This document shows positions 1 to 7,534 of a stretch of 18,441 nt of DNA, one piece after another (positions within the stretch are counted from its first letter, which is position 1; the number at the start of each line of letters is the position of its first letter). The notes under the pieces are model-generated. The model saw only the letters and a list, made by a program, of their open reading frames with translations. It was not told the DNA's origin and did not search any database. Source of the DNA: Candidatus Aminicenantota bacterium (GTDB lineage Bacteria > Acidobacteriota > UBA6911 > RPQK01 > JAJDTT01). A program made the position numbers and the translations under genes. The stretch spans positions 1 through 18,441 of the forward strand of contig JAPOYZ010000062.1 in NCBI GenBank assembly GCA_026706325.1, read 5' to 3'.

Positions 1-349
1 CGGCGGCCAGGACGCGGCACTCTTCCTCCACCACGGCTATCCGGGGGTTGATTCGGGGGTCTCCGGGTCCGAGGTTCTGCAGATCCAGAAGCTCCTTGAC
101 CTTTTCGATGACGGGAGTGGGCGAGGGACCGATGCCCCCGGTCAGGAAATAGGCGGATTCCGAGGTGGTCGGAATCTCATTGCGAACCCGGTTCACCCAC
201 GCGGGAATTGTGGCTTGACTGGCGGTAGCGACGGCTTGTCCCATACTTTTTATCCAGGTTGGTCCCGCCGCTGCGGCCAGCGACGCGGATTTCAAGAATG
301 TTCTTCTCGGAGACCTGCGGCTCTTGGACCGGGTCCGGTACTTTCTCAT
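1..349 (-). CDS. Class V aminotransferase with Tat signal, N-terminal part (runs off left edge)
   Basis: About 116 N-terminal residues are visible; the gene continues beyond base 1. The reading frame opens at an ATG at 349 and gives a textbook twin-arginine leader: SPRRTFLK followed by an alanine-rich stretch (SASLAAAAG). Mature sequence follows with SESAYFLTGGIGPSPTPVIE, the usual N-terminal pattern of fold-type I, class V PLP aminotransferases (cysteine desulfurase/isopenicillin N epimerase group). The PLP-binding lysine lies outside the window. An in-frame TGA lies a short way upstream of 349. No clear ribosome binding site precedes it, and a later ATG at 244 exists, but starting there would discard the Tat motif. 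It begins 36 bases after the 193-aa gene upstream on the same strand and is probably the third gene of the sulfite reductase operon. Family assignment rests on the N-terminus only; the substrate cannot be judged. Confidence 0.72.
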   Translation of the reverse strand, partial: MRKYRTRSKSRRSPRRTFLKSASLAAAAGPTWIKSMGQAVATASQATIPAWVNRVRNEIPTTSESAYFLTGGIGPSPTPVIEKVKELLDLQNLGPGDPRINPRIAVVEEECRVLAA

Positions 350-385
350 GGGAATCCCGAAAAAATGCCGCGACAGTCTCTCAGT

Positions 386-967
386 TCAGTTGAGGCGCCG
401 CAACAGGTATCCCGGACGAAAGGATCGCCGGGCGCGGATCCAGACCGAAAAACGCTCCCGCGGATCTTCGACCCGGTCCAGGCTGAAGACGCCGCGACCC
501 AGAATCCGGGACAGGGCCTGGGTCAACTCGGGCCTGAGCCGTTCGAAAGTCTCCTCGCTGTTGGGCGTATGGAGGCGATCGTTGGCCAGCAGCACCATTT
601 CGCGGGTATGGAAGCGAACCCGTCCGCCCAGCAAGGGGTCCGATTCCAGCCGGCTGCAGGCCAGAAGCGTTTGCCTGAAGACATCCCGGAGACACTCCTC
701 GCGGTTCCCGTCCGGATCCTGCTTGCGGTAGTAGAGGAGTCCGGGCCGGCCGTCGGCCTGGTCCAGGCTGAAGTTTCCCTCGTGAGCCACCAGCAGGATG
801 CCGGGTCCTCTGTGGACGTGACTGTAGTCGTGGACGTCGATGAGCAGGTGCCCATCGACGGCCTGGTTCTGGATCCAGGAATGGAAGACGGGAATGAATT
901 CCTGCGCCTCGGCCCGGAGGGGCTGCTCCAGGAAAATCTTGAGACCCAGCTTCTGCCAGCCGCTCAT
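386..967 (-). CDS. Conserved hypothetical protein, 193 aa, downstream of sulfite reductase
   Basis: I do not recognise a named domain. The protein is soluble, with no signal peptide or membrane segment. It holds a striking central block, DVHDYSHVHRGPGILLVAHE, followed by GNFSLD and RPGLLYYRK, with several histidines and acidic residues spaced like a binding or catalytic centre. The C-terminal third is Arg/Glu-rich and helical (RLRPELTQALSRIL). It starts with ATG 8 bases after the reductase stop codon, so the two are very probably cotranscribed and translationally coupled. That position suggests a role in sulfite/nitrite reduction, for example siroheme, Fe-S or electron-donor handling, but this is inference from context alone. 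Codon use matches the neighbours. Reality of the gene is well supported by operon position and composition; its function is unknown. Confidence 0.8.
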   Translation of the reverse strand: MSGWQKLGLKIFLEQPLRAEAQEFIPVFHSWIQNQAVDGHLLIDVHDYSHVHRGPGILLVAHEGNFSLDQADGRPGLLYYRKQDPDGNREECLRDVFRQTLLACSRLESDPLLGGRVRFHTREMVLLANDRLHTPNSEETFERLRPELTQALSRILGRGVFSLDRVEDPRERFSVWIRARRSFRPGYLLRRLN

Positions 968-975
968 ACGCCAGC

Positions 976-3228
976 CTAGTGGACTCCCGAGATCTCCCGG
1001 GCCATGCGCTCGTAGCAGGCATGCGCCGCCTCGATGAAAAGCTGGCTCTCTTCCACCGACTGATGGGCAATGTCCCGCGTGGGGCTCTGTGGAGGCGACT
1101 TGTGACGGCGGAACAGGTAGTTGGCGAACTTGCCGCCGGCGTACTTATCGTAGAACAGTTCCGTATCGTAGAAGCGGCGCCGGAATTCCGACACGACCGT
1201 GTCGGGAGCGCCCGGAACGTCCAGGAACTCGGTCTTGACCAGGGCTCTGGCGGCCTCCACCATGGCCCGGTAGCTCAAAGCGTCGGCTCCGGCGAAATCG
1301 GTTTCATCCAGCCTGATCTGGGCTTCGAAGACCAGTTGCTCGGCGGAAGCCAGATTGAACTGGGTCAGTGTGACCACCTCGCCTGCGCATTCTCCCGTCC
1401 CCAGGTCTCCCATCGAGAACTCTCTCGGATCGCCCCAATCGCTGTAGAAGGAGGAGTCGATCTCATAGGCCGGAACCTGCAACAGGTCCTGCAGCATGGC
1501 CCGAAGGTCCTTCTTGCCGACGCTCCGGACGAATTGCTGAAAGCTCTCGCCGTTGCTCCGATGCTTCAGGTATCGGCCCGTGATCCGCTCCAGGACCTCC
1601 GGAACGTTCCGTGCCGGCGCCGACCCCATGGCCAGTCCATAAGAGCCGGCGTTGTCGGTCCACTGCCCCCCCAGCACCACCTGGAAGTGAGGCACCTTGT
1701 GGCCCTTGATGGTCCGGCTGGTTCCGTAGAATCCAATGTCCGCAACGTGGTGCTGACCGCAGGAGTTGAAACAGCCGCTGATCTTGATGCGCAGGTTCTT
1801 GATGGAATCGTCCAGTTGGAAGAACTTGGCACCGAGCCTCCTCCGGAGTTCGGCGGCCAGTCCCCGCGACGAGGCGATTCCCAACTTGCAGGTGTCGGTC
1901 CCCGGGCAGGCCGTCACGTCCACGATCGTTCCGGCGCCATGGGCGCCCAGACCGATCCTGTCCAATTCACCGTAGAGTTCCGGCAGGTCCGCTTCGCTGA
2001 CCCAACGCAGCACCATGTTCTGCTCGACGGTGGTCCGGATGTTTTCACCGGAGAAGCGCCGGGCGATCTGAGCCAGTTCCCGGGCCTGCCAACTCGACAA
2101 ATCTCCCAAGGGAAGGGTCAGGGTGGCGACGGCGTAACCCGCCTGCCGCTGACGGTAGACGTTGGTCCGGAACCAGTCCTCGAACCCCGCAGGCGGCTGA
2201 TGTCCGTTCAATGCCGCCGCCGGCCGGACCGCGGTCTCCTGGAATTCCGGAACCTCGGGCAGAAACGCGGTCCACCGCTCGTCGGAAGGCATGATCTCGC
2301 GTTCCTTCAGAACCTCCTTGCGAAACTCGTCGATCCCCAGTTTTGCCACCAAGAATTTGATGCGGGCCCGGGCCCGGTTCTTCTTCTCTCCCAAGCGGGC
2401 GAACACCCTGGAGATGGCCTGCGCCGTGGGCAGCAACTCTTCTTCAGGCAGAAAGGAATCGAAGAGCTTGGCCTGGTGAGGCACCGCTCCCAGACCTCCG
2501 CCGACATACAGCTCGAATCCGCGCCTGATCCGGCCGCCCTCGTGCCGCACCACCGCAATGGCTCCCATGTCATGCATGCTGGCCAGTCCGCAGGCCTCTT
2601 CCCGGCATCCCGAGAATGAGATCTTGAACTTGCGGCCGAAGTCCTGGGCGTCGGGATGCCCCAGCAGAAAGGCGCTGCAGGCCTTGGCGTAGGGACTGAC
2701 GTCGAAAGCCTCGGTGTGGCAGACACCGGCCAGGGGGCAGGCGGTCACGTTCCGCACCGAGTTCCCGCAGGCCTCCCGGGTCGTGATCCCCACCGACGCC
2801 AGTCTCCGCATCAGGTCGGGAGTGTCGTCGATGTGAACGAAATGGAGTTGATAGTCCTGTCTCGTGGTGACGTGGAGCACTCCATCCGAATACTCTTCCG
2901 CCGTATCCGCCAGCATCTCGAGCTGGCGGGGATTGACCCCCCCGAACGGGATCTTGATGCGCATCATCCCGGGAGCGTCCCAAAGGGTCTCAGGCCCCTT
3001 GATGACGTCACCGGAGGGGTAGGGGAGATGCTGCGACCGGATCCCGTCGTGGCGGAAACCGTTGTCGTATCGCTGGCCGTAGATGCCGCGCCGCAACCGG
3101 GTCTCGGCGAAGATCTTCTCATCCAGCTTTCCCTGGCGTCTCAGCTCCATCTGCATCTCGAAGATGTCGATTTCGCGGCCGAGATCTTCCGGGATATCCG
3201 TGCCCAAATGCTCCTTCCAAGTAGTCAT
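976..3228 (-). CDS. sir: Ferredoxin-type sulfite/nitrite reductase (siroheme, 4Fe-4S), probably sulfite reductase
   Basis: A 750-aa cytoplasmic enzyme that reduces sulfite to sulfide (or nitrite to ammonia) by six electrons, usually from ferredoxin. It shows the two-fold repeated siroheme reductase fold. The 4Fe-4S/siroheme cysteines are C441-x5-C447 (CPGTDTC) and C486-x3-C490 (CFNSC). Anion-binding basic residues are visible as R123 (TTRQDYQ), R159 (NSVRNV) and K200-F-K202. A Lys-x-Lys at the last site is typical of sulfite reductases, where plant nitrite reductases carry Lys-x-Asn, so sulfite is favoured. The first half keeps its own Cys pair (CPLAGVC). Residues from about 590 onward form a helical extension beyond the ordinary ~560-580-aa enzyme. 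I start at ATG 3228 because GGAGGAG precedes it at good spacing; an upstream start at 3282 would add 18 unlikely residues. It lies 88 bases after the amidohydrolase and leads the downstream genes. Confidence 0.92.
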   Translation of the reverse strand: MTTWKEHLGTDIPEDLGREIDIFEMQMELRRQGKLDEKIFAETRLRRGIYGQRYDNGFRHDGIRSQHLPYPSGDVIKGPETLWDAPGMMRIKIPFGGVNPRQLEMLADTAEEYSDGVLHVTTRQDYQLHFVHIDDTPDLMRRLASVGITTREACGNSVRNVTACPLAGVCHTEAFDVSPYAKACSAFLLGHPDAQDFGRKFKISFSGCREEACGLASMHDMGAIAVVRHEGGRIRRGFELYVGGGLGAVPHQAKLFDSFLPEEELLPTAQAISRVFARLGEKKNRARARIKFLVAKLGIDEFRKEVLKEREIMPSDERWTAFLPEVPEFQETAVRPAAALNGHQPPAGFEDWFRTNVYRQRQAGYAVATLTLPLGDLSSWQARELAQIARRFSGENIRTTVEQNMVLRWVSEADLPELYGELDRIGLGAHGAGTIVDVTACPGTDTCKLGIASSRGLAAELRRRLGAKFFQLDDSIKNLRIKISGCFNSCGQHHVADIGFYGTSRTIKGHKVPHFQVVLGGQWTDNAGSYGLAMGSAPARNVPEVLERITGRYLKHRSNGESFQQFVRSVGKKDLRAMLQDLLQVPAYEIDSSFYSDWGDPREFSMGDLGTGECAGEVVTLTQFNLASAEQLVFEAQIRLDETDFAGADALSYRAMVEAARALVKTEFLDVPGAPDTVVSEFRRRFYDTELFYDKYAGGKFANYLFRRHKSPPQSPTRDIAHQSVEESQLFIEAAHACYERMAREISGVH

Positions 3229-3271
3229 GACCCGTCTCCTCCAAGGCTTTTCGGCCTGTGAGATGAGACCA

Positions 3272-3299
3272 AGTTTACTCAATTGATCGGATTTATCAA
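3272..3299 (-). promoter_or_regulatory. Candidate promoter and operator of the sulfite reductase operon
   Basis: On the minus strand, TTGATA (3294-3299) and TAAACT (3272-3277) are separated by 16 bases and would give a leader of about 35 bases carrying the strong GGAGGAG site. Overlapping it are two small palindromes: TTGAT-N7-ATCAA (3283-3299) and TCAATTGA (3279-3286). These could be an operator, but short AT-rich palindromes arise by chance and I cannot name a regulator. Confidence 0.4.
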
Positions 3300-3316
3300 A
3301 ATAGCCTAACCAGGAA

Positions 3317-4168
3317 CTACTTAAGTCCCAGTAACGGACCGGCGTCGCGATGAATCATCGCCTCCATCTGGTCCGGATCCAACCGCGGCAGGGACGTGCC
3401 TTCCAGCTGATCGTTGATGGACCGCAGCCCGGCCAGGGACTCGTCCACATTGGTGATGGGGTAGTCGGTCCCGAACAGGAGCTTGTTCCAGACACCGTAC
3501 TCCTGCACCAGCATCAGGCTCTGGTAGAGCTGGAAGGGCCGGTAGTGAATGGCCGAAACGTCGGAGTAGACGTAGGGATGCTTCCGGATCACCGCCACCG
3601 TCTCAGCCTCGTAGGGATGACCCAGGTGCGCCAGAATGATCCGGCACTCCGGATACTTGATGGCCACGGGGTCCAGGTGCCGGGGCAAAGTGGTGTCCAG
3701 CGGAGCCCGGTCGATGAAGGTCGTTCCCGTGTGGAGCAGGACGGGCAGTTGGTGGCGGACCGCATATTGCCACAGGTGATCCAGCTCCGGGGCCTGGGGA
3801 TAGAATCCGGCATACATGGGCATCAGCTTGATACCCCTCATCTTCAGATCCTGGTGGCTCTCCTCCAGTTCCTCCTGCCAACCCGGCTGGGTCGGATCGA
3901 GGGAGAGAAACGGGATCAGGTTTTCGGGGTCCTGGGAGCAGTATTCGACGATGAATTGATCGGGAACCCAAAGGCCCGAGAGCTTGGCCTTCCCGCCGAA
4001 GACGACGGTCTTGACTCGATCCGGAACCGTCCGGCAGTGGGCGCGATAGTCCTCCAGAATGCTTTCCAAAGGGATCTCGTAGCCCCTCATTCGGATCGCC
4101 TGTTGGCGAAACCGGTCCGAGAAATGGTCCGGATACTTCCAGCCATGAGTGTGCACGTCAAAAATCAC
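3317..4168 (-). CDS. Amidohydrolase family 2 metal-dependent hydrolase
   Basis: A 283-aa cytoplasmic TIM-barrel hydrolase or decarboxylase of the Amidohydro_2 group. Metal and active-site motifs are in order: the strand-1 pair H6 and H8 (DVHTH), K114 within GIKLMP, H146 (LLHTGTT), H181 and H184 (LAHLGHP) and D235 (FGTDYP). Length is normal for the group. Translation starts at GTG 4168, preceded by AGGAGGTG at correct spacing; an ATG overlapping two bases upstream reads straight into a stop. Members act on varied carboxylated or cyclic substrates, so the substrate cannot be named. It is divergent from the DUF6807 gene and precedes the sulfite reductase on the same strand; an 88-base gap with its own candidate promoter makes cotranscription uncertain. 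Confidence 0.88.
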   Translation of the reverse strand: MIFDVHTHGWKYPDHFSDRFRQQAIRMRGYEIPLESILEDYRAHCRTVPDRVKTVVFGGKAKLSGLWVPDQFIVEYCSQDPENLIPFLSLDPTQPGWQEELEESHQDLKMRGIKLMPMYAGFYPQAPELDHLWQYAVRHQLPVLLHTGTTFIDRAPLDTTLPRHLDPVAIKYPECRIILAHLGHPYEAETVAVIRKHPYVYSDVSAIHYRPFQLYQSLMLVQEYGVWNKLLFGTDYPITNVDESLAGLRSINDQLEGTSLPRLDPDQMEAMIHRDAGPLLGLK

Positions 4169-4256
4169 ATCTCACCTCCTGAACATGGGCCAGAGCAGGG
4201 TAGCGCGTTCCCGAAGCAACTTCCAGGATCGGATCACCCCCCCTTGACTGTGACGG

Positions 4257-4278
4257 CTTCTGCCACGGACTGCTAACA
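4257..4278 (+). repeat. Intergenic motif copy 1 (core CCACGGACTG)
   Basis: The core CCACGGACTG at 4263-4272 is followed by CTAACA and preceded by CTTCTG. It matches copies at 13068-13089 and, inverted, 18381-18402. It lies 60 bases upstream of the DUF6807 start codon and points toward it. The bases TG-C-TAACAT at its end resemble an extended -10 box, with GTGACG (4250-4255) 18 bases before it, so it may be part of a promoter. Confidence 0.6.
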
Positions 4279-4331
4279 TGTTGCCGATTTCGGCGACACC
4301 TTTTTCAGGCGTAGGAGGCACGGCAGTTCCC

Positions 4332-5342
4332 ATGAAATTCCTATCCAATCGGGTCCGTACAGATACGACACTCCGCCGCTCCGGCATCGTGGCCGCGGCG
4401 ATCCTGGTCTTCTGTCTGACCAATCCCGCCTTCGGGGAGTCTCACCATGCGGTCCGGCTGGTCAAGACCGACCCGGCCCGGGTGGACATCTACGTCGGCA
4501 AGGACCTTTTCGCTTCGTACCAATACGGTATCGGCTTTCACAAGCCGATCTTCCATCCCCTGCTCAGCCCCAAGGGCCACCGGCTCCTGCGCGCGTACCC
4601 CATGGAATTCGGGGTACCCGACGAGCACACCGACCATTGGCATCACGAAGGAATCTCGTTCACCTACGGGAACGTCAACGGTGTGGATTTCTGGTCCAAG
4701 CTGTCCGGCGGCCGGGACAAGCCTGGCAGCGGCCGCATCCGGCACACCGGCTTCACCCGGCTGGAAGACGGAGAGAAGGGAGTCATGGAAACCACGTCGG
4801 ACTGGATCGCGCCCTCGGGGAAGGTGGTGCTGAAACAGGACTCCCGGATGACCATCGGGGCGGGCTCCGGGTGGCGGACCCTGGACCTGAGGTTCGAGCT
4901 GACGGCCCAGGAGAAAGCGGTGACTTTCAACGATACCAAGGAGGGGATGATGGCCATCCGCGTCGCCCCCAACCTGCGGGAAGACCGGACCGGCCGCTAC
5001 CTGAACGCGCAAGGTCTGGAGCTGTCGAAGGCCGTCTGGGGCAAGAGGTCTTCATGGGTCGCGTTGCGGGGATCGGTCCAGGGAGAGGACCTGACGCTGG
5101 CCATCATGAATCATCCGGAGAGCATCGAATTCCCCACCTTCTGGCATGCCCGGGGCTATGGTCTATTTTCGGCCAACCCCTTCGGAAAAAAGGATTTCCA
5201 GAAGGGTTCCCCACCTCTGAACGTCTCCCTGGAACCGGGCGAATCGGCCCTCTTCCTCTACCGGATACTGGTGCACTCGGGACACCTCTCCCAGTCCCGG
5301 ATGGCTGCTCGATACGAAGAATATCAAGCAACGAAACCGTGA
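4332..5342 (+). CDS. Secreted DUF6807 (PmoA-like) family protein
   Basis: A 336-aa exported protein. The N-terminus is a Sec-type signal: basic start (MKFLSNRVR, then LRR), hydrophobic IVAAAILVFCL, and likely cleavage after AFG near residue 35. The mature part has the family signature HPLLSPKGHRLLRAYPM followed by HTDHWHHEGISFTYGNVNG, a dense histidine block, and later a beta-rich C-terminal half. The family is often labelled methane oxygenase PmoA in databases, but it has no sequence hallmark of particulate methane monooxygenase and is usually found among carbohydrate-related genes; I treat that label as misleading. An ATG at 4278 would extend the frame but lacks a ribosome site and would bury the signal peptide. 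GGAGG lies 13 bases before ATG 4332, rather far. It diverges from the amidohydrolase and sits behind motif copy 1. Confidence 0.82.
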   Translation: MKFLSNRVRTDTTLRRSGIVAAAILVFCLTNPAFGESHHAVRLVKTDPARVDIYVGKDLFASYQYGIGFHKPIFHPLLSPKGHRLLRAYPMEFGVPDEHTDHWHHEGISFTYGNVNGVDFWSKLSGGRDKPGSGRIRHTGFTRLEDGEKGVMETTSDWIAPSGKVVLKQDSRMTIGAGSGWRTLDLRFELTAQEKAVTFNDTKEGMMAIRVAPNLREDRTGRYLNAQGLELSKAVWGKRSSWVALRGSVQGEDLTLAIMNHPESIEFPTFWHARGYGLFSANPFGKKDFQKGSPPLNVSLEPGESALFLYRILVHSGHLSQSRMAARYEEYQATKP

Positions 5343-5386
5343 CGGGCGGGCGCCCCCGTACACGGCGGTGCAGGCGCCGGGTCTTC

Positions 5387-5415
5387 TTGTCCTGCTCCAG
5401 AGGGGCCGTTATAAT
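5387..5415 (+). promoter_or_regulatory. Strong promoter of the 2-oxo acid dehydrogenase genes
   Basis: TTGTCC (5387-5392), a 17-base spacer and a perfect TATAAT (5410-5415). The expected transcription start, near 5421-5423, falls two to four bases before ATG 5425, and there is no ribosome binding site, so the mRNA is probably leaderless or nearly so. Confidence 0.7.
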
Positions 5416-5424
5416 TCCTGACGC

Positions 5425-6525
5425 ATGCCCGGGACCATGTTCTCTATCCTTTCCCCCGACGGCGAAGTGAAATCGGAGGCCGACATTCCGGCCCTCGGAT
5501 TGGATCAGCAACTCCATCTCTATCGGTTGATGTGCTTGAACCGGATGGTCGACGACCAGATGATCCGGCTTCAGAGACAGGGACGGCTGGCCTTCTACGT
5601 CGGGTCGCGAGGCGAGGAGGCAGCCATCATCGGGAGCGCGTTCGCACTGGAGCAACGGGACTGGGTGCTCCCCTGCTACCGGGAGATGGGCGCCGCTCTG
5701 GTCAAAGGCTTTCCCCTGATCGATCTATTCTCCCAGTTTTTCGGAACTTCCCGGGACTTGACCAAGGGCCGGCAGATGCCGAACCACTACGCCAGCTACG
5801 ACTTGAGGGTGACGTCGATTTCGAGCCCTGTGGGGAGCCAGATTCCCCATGCCATCGGTCTGGCCATGGGCGCCCGTCTGGCGGGCAGGGACGACGTGGC
5901 GCTGGTCTATTTCGGCGATGGCGCCACCTCCCAAGGGGACTTTCATGTCGCTACCAACTTCGCGGGAGTCTTCAAGACTCCGACCGTCCTTTTTTGCCGG
6001 AACAACCAGTGGGCGATTTCCGTTCCCGTAGAGTCTCAGACGGCCTCCCGCAATATGGCCGTCAAGGCGGTCGCATACGGTATCGAAGGGGTCCGGGTCG
6101 ACGGAAACGATATCTTCGCCGTCTACGACGTCACCTCAAAGGCGGTGGCGAAGGCAAGAAGGGGCGAAGGTCCGACACTCATCGAAGCGGTGACCTACCG
6201 CCGGGGAGGCCACTCCACCTCCGATGATCCCAATGCCTATCGGGACGTCGCCGAGGTCGAGCCCTGGGTCGAACTCGATCCGATACTGCGATTCCGACTG
6301 TACTTGACCCGCCAGGGCCATTGGGACGACGACAAGGAGCAGGCGCAGGAGGACGAGATCCGCGCGCAGATTCGCAGCACGCTGGAGGAGGCGTACAGTT
6401 CCGGACCGCCTTCCCTGGACACCATCTTCGACGACGTCTACGACGAGATGCCCTGGCATCTTCGTGAGCAAATGGAGTCGGTCTGCGTGCCGGAGGAGTT
6501 TCAGACCGTCGAGCAGGGGACCTGA
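5425..6525 (+). CDS. bkdA: Branched-chain 2-oxo acid dehydrogenase E1, alpha subunit
   Basis: A 366-aa cytoplasmic subunit that decarboxylates 2-oxo acids with thiamine diphosphate. The ThDP/Mg motif runs from GDG (164-166) to NN (193-194), with a spacing normal for the family. Two features favour branched-chain over pyruvate dehydrogenase: GRQMPNHY (115-122) and RGGHSTSDDPNAYR (260-273), the loop that is phosphorylated in mitochondrial BCKDH. It leads a unit with E1-beta (21 bases on) and E2. It follows a strong promoter lying almost on its start codon, without a Shine-Dalgarno sequence; ATG 5437 is an alternative start. Substrate range from sequence is not certain: some bacterial enzymes of this type act on several 2-oxo acids. 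Confidence 0.9.
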   Translation: MPGTMFSILSPDGEVKSEADIPALGLDQQLHLYRLMCLNRMVDDQMIRLQRQGRLAFYVGSRGEEAAIIGSAFALEQRDWVLPCYREMGAALVKGFPLIDLFSQFFGTSRDLTKGRQMPNHYASYDLRVTSISSPVGSQIPHAIGLAMGARLAGRDDVALVYFGDGATSQGDFHVATNFAGVFKTPTVLFCRNNQWAISVPVESQTASRNMAVKAVAYGIEGVRVDGNDIFAVYDVTSKAVAKARRGEGPTLIEAVTYRRGGHSTSDDPNAYRDVAEVEPWVELDPILRFRLYLTRQGHWDDDKEQAQEDEIRAQIRSTLEEAYSSGPPSLDTIFDDVYDEMPWHLREQMESVCVPEEFQTVEQGT

Positions 6526-6546
6526 CCCACTTCCGCGAAAAACCAG

Positions 6547-7524
6547 ATGCCGATTCGGAACATCATCCAGGCAGTCAACGATGGTCTGCGCACCGAAATG
6601 CGGCGTGACCCCAGCGTGGTGGTTCTGGGTGAAGACGTGGGGCATTTCGGCGGGGTCTTCCGCGCCACCAAGGGCCTCCAGGAAGAGTTCGGGGATCACC
6701 GGGTATTCGACACGCCACTGGCCGAGTCGGGGATCATCGGGACCGCCATCGGCATGGCCATGTACGGTTTCCGGCCGGTTCCCGAGGTGCAATTCGCGGA
6801 CTTCATCTACCCCGCCTTCGACCAGATCGTCAACGAGTTGGCCAAGATGCGGTACCGTTCCGGCGGCCTGTACACCTGTCCCATGGTGATCCGTACTCCC
6901 TACGGCGGAGGCATCCGGGGAGGGCACTACCACTCCCAGAGTCCGGAAGCCTATTTCGTACATACTCCCGGGCTCAAGGTGGTGGTGCCGGCGACTCCCT
7001 ACGATGCCAAGGGACTATTGATTTCGGCGATCCGGGATGACAATCCGGTCGTGTTCCTGGAACCGAAGCGAGTCTATCGGGCGGCCCGGGGCGAAGTTCC
7101 GGACGGCGAATACACCGTGGAGCTGGGGCAGGCCAGCGTCGTTCGGGAAGGTCTGGACGTGACCGTCGCGGCCTACGGCGCCATGCTTCACAACTGCCTC
7201 GAGGCGGCGGAACAATCGAAGGAGGAAGAGGGAATCTCCTGCGAAGTGGTGGACCTGAGAACCCTGATGCCCTTCGACGTCGAGACGGTCGTGAATTCAG
7301 TCCAGAAGACGGGCCGCCTGGTTATTGTCCACGAGGCTCCCCGGACCTGCGGGTTCGGCGCGGAGCTGGCGGCGACGGTCGGGGAGAAGGCGCTGTTGCA
7401 CCTGCAAGCCCCGGTGACACGGATCACCGGTTTCGACACCCCCTTCCCTTACGCTCGCGAAGAAGACTACCTGCCGGGGATCGAAAGAATCCGCAATGGC
7501 TTGCGCGAGATTGTCGAATTCTGA
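6547..7524 (+). CDS. bkdB: Branched-chain 2-oxo acid dehydrogenase E1, beta subunit
   Basis: A 325-aa partner of the alpha subunit; together they form the alpha2-beta2 E1 enzyme. Visible motifs are LGEDVG near residue 28, DTPLAESGIIGTAIGMA carrying the conserved glutamate that activates thiamine diphosphate, QFADFIYPAFDQIVNELAKM, and the glycine/histidine loop GGGIRGGHYHSQSPE. The C-terminal transketolase domain includes VVDLRTLMPFD and ends in the typical FDTPFPYAREEDYLP segment. Length is full. The gene begins 21 bases after E1-alpha and ends 10 bases before E2, so all three are one transcription unit. No strong ribosome binding site precedes its ATG, so coupling to the upstream gene is likely. 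Confidence 0.92.
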   Translation: MPIRNIIQAVNDGLRTEMRRDPSVVVLGEDVGHFGGVFRATKGLQEEFGDHRVFDTPLAESGIIGTAIGMAMYGFRPVPEVQFADFIYPAFDQIVNELAKMRYRSGGLYTCPMVIRTPYGGGIRGGHYHSQSPEAYFVHTPGLKVVVPATPYDAKGLLISAIRDDNPVVFLEPKRVYRAARGEVPDGEYTVELGQASVVREGLDVTVAAYGAMLHNCLEAAEQSKEEEGISCEVVDLRTLMPFDVETVVNSVQKTGRLVIVHEAPRTCGFGAELAATVGEKALLHLQAPVTRITGFDTPFPYAREEDYLPGIERIRNGLREIVEF

Positions 7525-7534
7525 GTCGAGTCCT

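Noticed and set aside
979..2619. Long open frame of 546 codons on the plus strand, antisense to sulfite reductase
   Set aside because: The minus-strand gene has clear cofactor motifs throughout; the plus-strand translation is low-complexity Gly/Pro/Val/Arg sequence typical of antisense frames in GC-rich genes.
4244..4279. TTGACT with the TAACAT box as promoter of the DUF6807 gene
   Set aside because: The spacer would be 24 bases, too long; GTGACG at 4250-4255 with an 18-base spacer fits better, though weakly.
4332..5342. Reading the PmoA-like label as a methane monooxygenase subunit
   Set aside because: The protein is a secreted, soluble, beta-rich DUF6807 member without the membrane helices of particulate methane monooxygenase, and no pmoB or pmoC is present.
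5342..5386. GC-rich stretch after the DUF6807 gene as an intrinsic terminator
   Set aside because: GGGCGCCC is palindromic but has no loop and no following T-run; I see no intrinsic terminator there.
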